DNA of 64,000 nt from Manis javanica (Eukaryota > Chordata > Mammalia > Pholidota > Manidae): the NCBI RefSeq assembly GCF_040802235.1, contig NC_133170.1, positions 7,951,001-8,015,000 on the forward strand, in the 5' to 3' direction. The notes beneath the pieces were generated by a model. It was given only the letters and a program-made list of their open reading frames with translations, was not told the origin of the DNA and did not search any database. Below are positions 41,101 to 50,100 of this stretch, piece after piece; position 1 is the stretch's first letter, and every line of letters starts with the position of its first letter. The translations under genes were made by a program, and so were the position numbers.

Positions 41101-44100
41101 CTGGCGCTGGTGAGTAGACGGACTCAAGAAAACAAAGCGGGGAACATGCACACATCAGGCAGTAGAGGGCGCTGCAGTCAGTGAGCCCCAGAACTGGACC
41201 GAGGATGCTACCTGTGATAGATGCGTTTATGAATAGCCATATAACCAATGATAGAGCCATTTGCCACAGACGTGGACACTAAAAATACTTTTAAGTTTCT
41301 GTTTTCAAATAATTTCAAACTCACAAAAATTTACAAGAATAGTAAATAACTTCCGTATACCTTTTCACCCAGAACCATGGGTTTTTAACATTTTGATGAA
41401 TTTATCACGCCCTCATATATATATGTTTGTATGTACATATATGTATATATGTGTATATTTAGGTAGGAAGATATGTGGCAGATACATATTGTTGCTACAT
41501 ACTATTTTTTTCCTGAGCCATGTGAGAGTTACAGGTCTCATATCCTTTATTTATAAAAACTTTCAACATGTAGTCCCTATGAACAAGGACGTTCTCTAAC
41601 ATAACCACAGTATGGTCATCAAATCCAGGAAAATTAATGTCAACCACATTTTTTATTTCAATTTTTGGATCATTACTCTTTTCCTTAGATTTGCAATAAA
41701 TAAAATTTGTTATAGATGGTTATAACAAATTGTTATCTTGTTATAAACATGCGTCCTGTTGAAATCACAAGAAATAATTTCTCTTTTGGTATATTTAGTC
41801 AACGTTTTAAAAATCCACTAGTCATTTCATTGGGTATCTTTGGTGTTCCCACCATTCACACACAAATGCGGGCACATACCTAAATAAATAAACAGAGAAA
41901 CAAACAAGAAAAAATTAAAACCTGTAAGCTGTGGTAACTCCTCCCTGTCTGGGAGTCCCAAATAGAATCTGAGTGCTTGTGTCAAGAGTGTTCCAGAAGG
42001 CCTCGACTCAGGGGCGCTTTATTTGACGAGGCAAGAGCAGAGTGTCCCCGAAGCCAAGGCCAGTGTGGTTTTGCAGGCCCAGGTTTTGGCCGTGATGGGT
42101 CAGACGAAAGAAGCTGAAAAGATGACCCATCACATTGTGTCCGACGAGACTGGGTGCCTGGAGTGCTACCGCCTGCTGTCAGCGATCTACAGCAAGCAGG
42201 AGCGGCATGACAAGGTAGAGAGGACACTGTTGGGGTTGTTTGGGTTCACGGGGAGCAGACGGGGTGCCCCTCAGTGATTCTGCTGTCTGCACATTTACAG
42301 GGCTGAGCAGTCCTGACTGCCGTCGTTGCCATCAGTTACCGTCTACGGACGCTTTTTGCAGATAACACTTAACTCCTAAGATATTCCCTTGAAGTAGTAT
42401 TTTCTTGAGCTAAAGATTTTATGTGATACTATCTTAGTATTCAGCTAACTCTATAAAGGCTAGCATTTGAATGCTTTATCATTTCCATGTCCCTTCAAAT
42501 ATATTTTTTATAGAATCCACATAGCAACACTTGTGGCAGGTCAGTGACTGTGTGTTGCAACTATTACTGTTTATTTCCATTTTAAAAGTCAAATAACCAG
42601 GAAATCTATGAACTGACTCAACAAAATATTTATTAAATGCCTGCCATATGCCAGACACTGCGCTCAGCCCCAGGAATAACATGATATACAAACAAAAAAT
42701 CACTGCCTTTGTCATGGAGTTTACAGCAGAAGGAGAGGCAAGACGAAACGAGATGATGATCAAATGTACAGTTATAGCTGTGCCCAGTAATGTTATGAAG
42801 AGTGACATGGTTCCCAACAAGCGAGGGCACTTGAGTGGCATAGAAGTTAGGTTCCTTGCAGTGTGATGTGAAGGTGAGGGCTGAGTGATCAACAGGAGTT
42901 TCTAGGGGGCAGTGAAAAGTATTCCAGGTAGGATAAAGCACACACAAAGGCACTGTGGCAGCCGTGAGTGGTCTGAGGGATGGCCATGGAGGGAGCAAGG
43001 AGTGATGTGAAATGTGGCCACAGAGGTTGCTGGGGCTAAGACCCACCAGGCTTGGGACCACTGGGACCAGGGAAAGGGTTTCACTCCTTACTGTGGGGGA
43101 AGCTGTAGGGTTTAAGGAGAAAAGCAATAAGAAATGTGTACTTTGAAGAGCTCTCTGGCTGCAGGGGGTGGGGCATTGGGCGCTGGATTAGAGTGGGCAC
43201 CAGGGACCTAAAGTCCAGATGGACACATGGTCAGGGCAAAACAACCGACCCCAGATCTTGTTTCCTTTCAACTTTATCACACAACCTCCCTATAAAGTGA
43301 TTCCAGGACATGTCAGTGTCACTAATGTAAATGGGAAACCCGGAGTATAGGGATATTATTTTTTTAGGGCCACATTATTTTTCAATGAACATCAGAGAGA
43401 AGGATGTGTTCTGACTGTACTCACGACACCAGCTAATACATAAGGAAAAAAAGTATACATTTTATTATTTAAGTTAGTTTTTCTTTATCAAATCTACATT
43501 TATTCTATCTTAATTTCAAACCTGTGCAGGCACTTGATGCTATAGACAAGGCCCTCCAGCTGAAACCAAAGGACCCGAAAGTCATCTCTGAACTTTTTTT
43601 CACAAAAGGAAACCAACTAAGAGAACAGAATCTTCTGGATAAAGCTTTTGAGGTATAAACACTTACTAAAATTATGTTATTAAATGCGTGGATTAAATTA
43701 ATTATTAAACTTATTTATTAATGATTAGCTGTTTAAATAAATTATCAAATTATTAAATTAAAATTATTAAAATTAATCCCTCAGTTTTTCATGAAGCATA
43801 TCCAGTACAATTTAAGACCATTGGCATGTTTGTGGAGTGAATTTTCTGATTGATTAGCATGATGTTATACTTTCCACAACTGGACCTCTGGCTTCTGACT
43901 GTTCAGAGTTCCACGATGCCCGGGCACTGTTTTCTGGATGATCAGCTTCTGTCTGAAGCAGCCCCACATTTCCCCCTCATACCAGCTTCTCTCCGTGCCA
44001 GCCTGCAGTGACCCTCTGTCCCAGCGGGACCCATACCTGAAGAGCTTCGGGCACCGCCACGTGTCCCTGTAACGCCCTCGTGCTCTGCACCCCTCGCGGA

Positions 44101-47100
44101 TTCCCTCTCATCTGCCAGTACCCAGCCTGTGTCCTCCCGGGAGCCCATCGGGACCTCCCTTCCCCTCCATGACCTTGTTCCCTCCCAACTCTTACAACAC
44201 TTAACTGTCTGCACCAGTCGTCTGCAAGTGTCATATACTAATTGCGTTGCTAGGTGTCTTTCTCTCTCCTCTCCTTTTTCCCTGACACACTGCCTCTGTG
44301 CACAAGCATGTGTGTGGTGTAGCTCCCAGTTAGATGGCACTTTTCTCTGTGGAAAGACACTGCTTCCTTCTGTGCTCAGAAACATGGTATCTTGCATGTG
44401 AGGTGTTCAATATCCACAGCTTTCAAATAAAGTCTATATATAGTTGGAAATAATAAAGATACTACAAATTGAAATATCAGACTTTTTCCTTGTACCTGAT
44501 AAAGCCACAACTTGGAAGTAGTGAAGTTGTAAAATTATGCTAACTATATTATGGCAAGAGTAAAATTCCAAATAATATAACTGTTCTTGAAAATAAATAG
44601 TGAGTGGCTTTTAAAACACATGTAAAGACATTTGGAAAAAAACACCTTGAATGTGAACCCTTAAAACAGAAGTGGTGTAATAACTAACATGGCAATTTAA
44701 TGATTAATGATAACTTGATTATGAGTATTTAATTTATAGATAGATTTGCCTATACACTGTAATGGAAACAAAATATTTTCTAGTTGCTTGGCCAGTGGAT
44801 CAGATAATCAGAAAGTGACTAGATTTATGAAGAGTAGGGCCATTGGCTTATAATAGTAGCTAAAATGTATTAGCATTTTTATGTATGATTCACATGTATT
44901 AAGTAATTTAATCTTCACAACAATATGTAAGAAAGGCATGGTTACTGTCTCCATTTTACAGTTGAATAAACTGAGACTCAGAGGTTATGTAACTTGTTCA
45001 AAGTCACACAGAGGGTAAGTGATGGAGGTAGGATTTGAATCCAGGTTCTTAATTTCTACCCTAAACTCCCATCTCTGTTGATTTAAATTAACCCGAGAGA
45101 CACATCCTTCAAGTTTATTTAGCAGCTTTTTAAGGGAATACTTTCTTATTGTTTGCTTGTTTCTCCTAAAACTGAAGTAGAGGAGAGATGGACCAGATTC
45201 TGTTTACTTTATGGAGCTTTTCAGGGGATTCTTGCTAAGGAAAATAGCACAGAGCATTGAAATATACACATGGATACTTAGCTTTGTAATTGAAGGTAGC
45301 ACTCTAAGCTGTTAGCTTCGTTTAAGGTGATTGCCCTTAAAATCAAGACGCAGTGGTGAGCATGCCTCTGATGCTGCGTGCAAAATATTAAAAGAGGTTC
45401 TCACATTTATTACATTTAATGGGATTCATGTTTTCAGACTTGAGGGACAGGTAACTCTTTAAACATCTGAAGACCTTTCATATGACAGAAGAAAAAGAAA
45501 GGCTTTCTAATGATTAAAATGATCCCCTAGGAAAATAGATGTCCTAAAAAAGTAATGGCCATCGTGTCACTGCAAGAATTAGAGCATGGGATGTGTACCC
45601 AGATCAGTGATACTGCAGAAGGGGGTTCTCCACTAGGGCTGAGCTGTTTGGGAAACTGTTTGAAGATTCTGTGACTATATAAAGAAAAGTTTTCTTTAAA
45701 ACTCCATTTATAGTGGAAAAAGCCAAAAAAGCCCAGTTCTCTTGCAGGTCAAGGCCAGCAGGAAATGATGCAAATAATAGAAATCACCCATGTTCCCCGC
45801 AGGCGTCTTCACTGTCTTCAAGTCCAAAGGTTAGCTCTGCAAGCAAATTACACAGTTCCATTTCCTCTACTTTAGAACCATCACCTTTGAAAAATAATAG
45901 AAATAAACGGGAACACCTGTGAACTAGTAGTGGCTGGTTCCATTGTATTAAACCATTTAGATTTTCACATATGAAGAAAGTGGTTTCTGCAGTCCTGTTG
46001 CGTTAAAGATGGGTTATCATTTCTCAGCCTGAAGATATTGCTTATATATTTAGAGCTACAAAGCAGCCGTGGAACTGAATCCAGATCAAGCACAGGCCTG
46101 GATGAACATGGGTGGGATCCAGCACATCAAGGTAGGAGGATAATAATGCATTTCCATGTAAACTGGGTTTTCCTTTGGGTTTTGTCTGTCTTCTGCCTTA
46201 AAAGCTTGAGAAACTGTTGTTAGTTTCTTCTTTTGAGTTATTTGAATACCAAAAATACAGGTGTTTTAAAGAGAAATTAGCACAGTTTATGTTCACTTTG
46301 TATTATCAAGATATTAAATATAAAGCCATTTTAAAAATGAATTTATAAATTACATGATTTTACTTAACACAGAGAATATATGTACCTAAAGAGAAGTATC
46401 TGCATACAACAAATGTAATTAGCGTATGTGAACTAAATCTTGTTGGAGCTTAGTGTAGCTTACTTTCCTGCAATTTAACCTACGTCAAGATTAATGTGTT
46501 ACTTTAAATATTACTTCACTGTTTCTTGTATTAATGTATCTTTTACTCCCTGACATTTTACTGAAAAACAAGGTTGTTTGTTTGAAAAAAGATAAGTGAA
46601 TCATTGAAAATGATCTTTGGGGGCCATCTCATCTATAACTAATGAAATCAAAGATTGACCATCATTCATTCACACATTGACTTGACAAGCATTTATAGGG
46701 AAGCTTCTGTGTGCCAGGTACTCTTTTAGGCACTGGGAATATAGCAATGAACAAATAAGACAAAAATTCCTGTCCTCTTGGAGCTAGAATCCTAGTAGGG
46801 GGGAGACAGGCAATAAATAAACACATACATGCATACCTACATACATAAAATATATCAGATGATGATAAGTGCTATGGAGAAAAAAAGACGATAGGGTGTA
46901 CCAGGGGTAAGGGCTGAAATTTTAAAGTAATGTAGTTAGGGAAGGCCTCAGTTAAAAAGTGACATTTGAGCAGAAAGCTGAAGGAAGCAAGCCACCTGGC
47001 AAAATACAGAAAGAGCATGTGCAAAGGTCCTGAGGTGCAAGAGTACTGGCTGTGTTTGGAGAACAGGGAAGAGACAAGTGGGATGAAATAGGAGAAGCTG

Positions 47101-50100
47101 GATCAGAGAGGTCACAGGAAAGATCATGAAGGGACTTGAGGGGACTGTAGGGTCTTTGGCTTTTATGCCATGCCAAATGAGTTGGGGTCCATGGAGGACT
47201 TTGGGCAGAGAAATGCCATGGTCTGACCTATTCTGACGTGTTTTTAAAGGATCACGCTTGTTTAGCTAATTACTTTCAGGCTTCTATCAATATGCTGATA
47301 ACATAGCAATTTAGTGATTAGAATTTAAAACAAGGTCTAATAGGGTTTACTATTGAGTGGAAACTGGTCACACTCAGAAATACAACAAAACAAACAGGTA
47401 ACCCATGACTACATAGCTGGGAGGGGATAAGGTGATAGTTACTGGCAGCATTGACCTCACAGAGGAACATAAACGGTGAATACAAGCATGACATTTATCA
47501 GAGCAGAATGTCCTGAGCTCTGATCTTAATGGTCATCTAGGGTGGCCAGCAACATCTAGTTGGGAAAACATAGAATGAACTTCCTTTTAAAATAGTAAAA
47601 TCATTTAAAAAATTTAAAAATTATGCTAAATAGTTATATTTTAAAATAATATGCTCAGTATTTTTTAGATGGAATGCACTTGCATTTAAAGCAATGGATT
47701 CTATTGTTAATTAGAAAAAGTACAATAAGTCCACTGAAGACTTTTCCAAAAAGTCTGGAAATAACAGAGAAAATAGTATATTTACTGAACTCTTTCATAT
47801 TAACAAGTGAACCTATTGCTTTAAATCTGGAGGTACTTCCCCTGAGAAGGTGTCTGGAGATTGAAGAAGGATCTATTGAGTGTATTATTTTAAAATGTAG
47901 TGAACTCACTGGCTAAAAATTGGTTTACCCTATTTTTCATCTTTGTGGGCATCATGGATTAGGTTGAACAGTATAAAATTGCCATGTTTACAGTTTAAAA
48001 CTGGTGTAATATCAGTGAATTCATGTGGTGCAATCCAATATAAATATAGTCTGGGCATAGGCTTGGATGTGGTCATTGTGACGCAACAATTAGGATGCAG
48101 GATTATCACCTGTATCAGCCTGAAAGAACAACCTTGACCTTCTGTCTTTCCAATGCCAGGTGGTGTGTGCATCAGGCCATGTTATCCCGTTCCTGGCTTC
48201 ACTCGTTCCCCACGCCTGGGTGCAGCTTAAGCACTGAGGGCCAGGAGAGGTTGCGAGCTGGAATAAGGCTCTGCAAGGAGGTGACTTGAAGAGATGAGGA
48301 GAAGGGAGTTGTCTCTTGCTCACACTATTTTGATATAAAAGATGACCATTTTTATGAAGTTTTATAAAGGAGAAGTGATGGGTCAAAAAAGCTAAATTAC
48401 ATTGTTCAGAATCAAAGAGTTGCATCAGTGGGGCCATAACACGACGCACTATGTTCTGTACTGCTTTGTGACATCAGTATACATTTTCTAGAATGGTGCT
48501 GTCCAATAGAACTTTCCGCAATGAGGGAAATATTTTGTATCTGTGGCGCTCAAGTCAAGTGGCCTGTAGCCCCACGGAGCTATTGGGTACTTGAAATGTG
48601 GTTGGTACAACAAAGCAGCTGAATTCTTAATCATAATTTAAATTTAAGTAGACAGGTGATGGGTGGCTATCATAGTAGGTAGCACATTCAGAAATAAGAT
48701 AATTCAATAAGTTCAGATTGCCTACATAGCATCTCAGAATTAAGGACCTCGAACTAAGGGATATAACTTTTTTCTTAATAAGTCTTCCAATCTAGTCAAG
48801 AAAATAGTAATTTGAGGGAGAGAAAATAACTCTGATTAGATTTTGTATGAAAGGACAGAGAAAGCTGGTGATCAGATAATGAGATATCAAGGCACTGGGC
48901 TGAGGCTTAAATTTAGAGAAAACTCTTAGTTTGACAATTTCAAGATCAGCTGCCGTGGAAATATATTTGGAGAGTGCCGAGAGCTACAGACATCTGGTTG
49001 TCTGCATAAATGTGCTTAAGCTTCATGAGCTTCCAAAGACACTTGGAAGATACATACTTATGTTGAAAATACAGTCATTTAATATGGCAAACCCAGGTCC
49101 TCACTTTTTCAGAATTCTCTTTAGTCTCTTATCAGAATCAGTGTTAATAATTGGAAATGTTTTCATTTGTTCACACACCAGAGCCTGGTTTCCCACATGT
49201 ACAAGCTCCTGTTCTGTCATTTCCATTGTTCTGTCGACAATATGACAGCTGAATGCTATAAGAAATGGACAGCGTTTACAGAGCCTGGATGGTCATTTAA
49301 TAGTAGCAATGACGATAATAGCGACAGTATCAGATTAAGTGCTCAGTGCGTGTCAGACGGTGTCTCAGATAATTCGGCATCAGTAAATAGTAGTTGCCAT
49401 TTTCTGCACTGTACTGTCACGGTGAGAGATACCATTTGATGGAAATTTAGAGAGTAACAAGTTTTCATCCACATGGGGCTGTAACTTACAATAAAGTAGA
49501 GCAAATTCTTTGTTTTTTGGAATAAAGAGAACTCAGTCATACTTCTGAGACTTGGTAGGACATAGATCTGAAAGATGGTGGAGCAAATAAGGAAGGTGAT
49601 ACATTTAATGGCAGAAAAGGGCATGGAAAAATGTTAATAATTGAAACTTACTCACCAAGGACCATCTGGGACATGTGGTTTACCAGTTGGGGAGTCACTG
49701 AAATAAAGCACATCAGGGCCAGCAGAAGGCAGAGGCCTTTATCAGGTCAGGAGTGGCCTGCCCCCCCTCCTGCTTTAGAGTATCCAGCAGGTACATATTG
49801 TCACACACCTTGAGTATTGGGTACATTTGACTCCATATTCTTATCAGTTTCCATTTTATAAAAACTTACATTTACATTAAAGCCTTATTAGGCAAAAGTC
49901 ACTTTTATGTTTTAAGTTGAAGATTAGAATTAAAACTCCTGCTAGTGAGGAGGCTTAGTGGATTCTTAAACTATGGCATCATTGTTACTCTTGCCAGGGT
50001 TCCTGGTAAACTGGGCCAAGTCTGTTTCTTAGCGTCGGAGAACGTGTTCTGATAGATCAGAATATAGTTGTCCCCCTATTATGCTTAGTACACATGGTGT

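Noticed and set aside
41704..41731. Hairpin as a possible small RNA or terminator
   Set aside because: Very short AT-only stem in an intron, no flanking stem extension for a microRNA precursor, and such terminators do not apply to mammalian Pol II genes.
45713..45922. Ser-rich 69-codon frame just upstream of a TMTC1 exon
   Set aside because: It could be a cryptic exon, but TMTC1 joins 43652 to 46054 in frame without it and no similarity is known to me.
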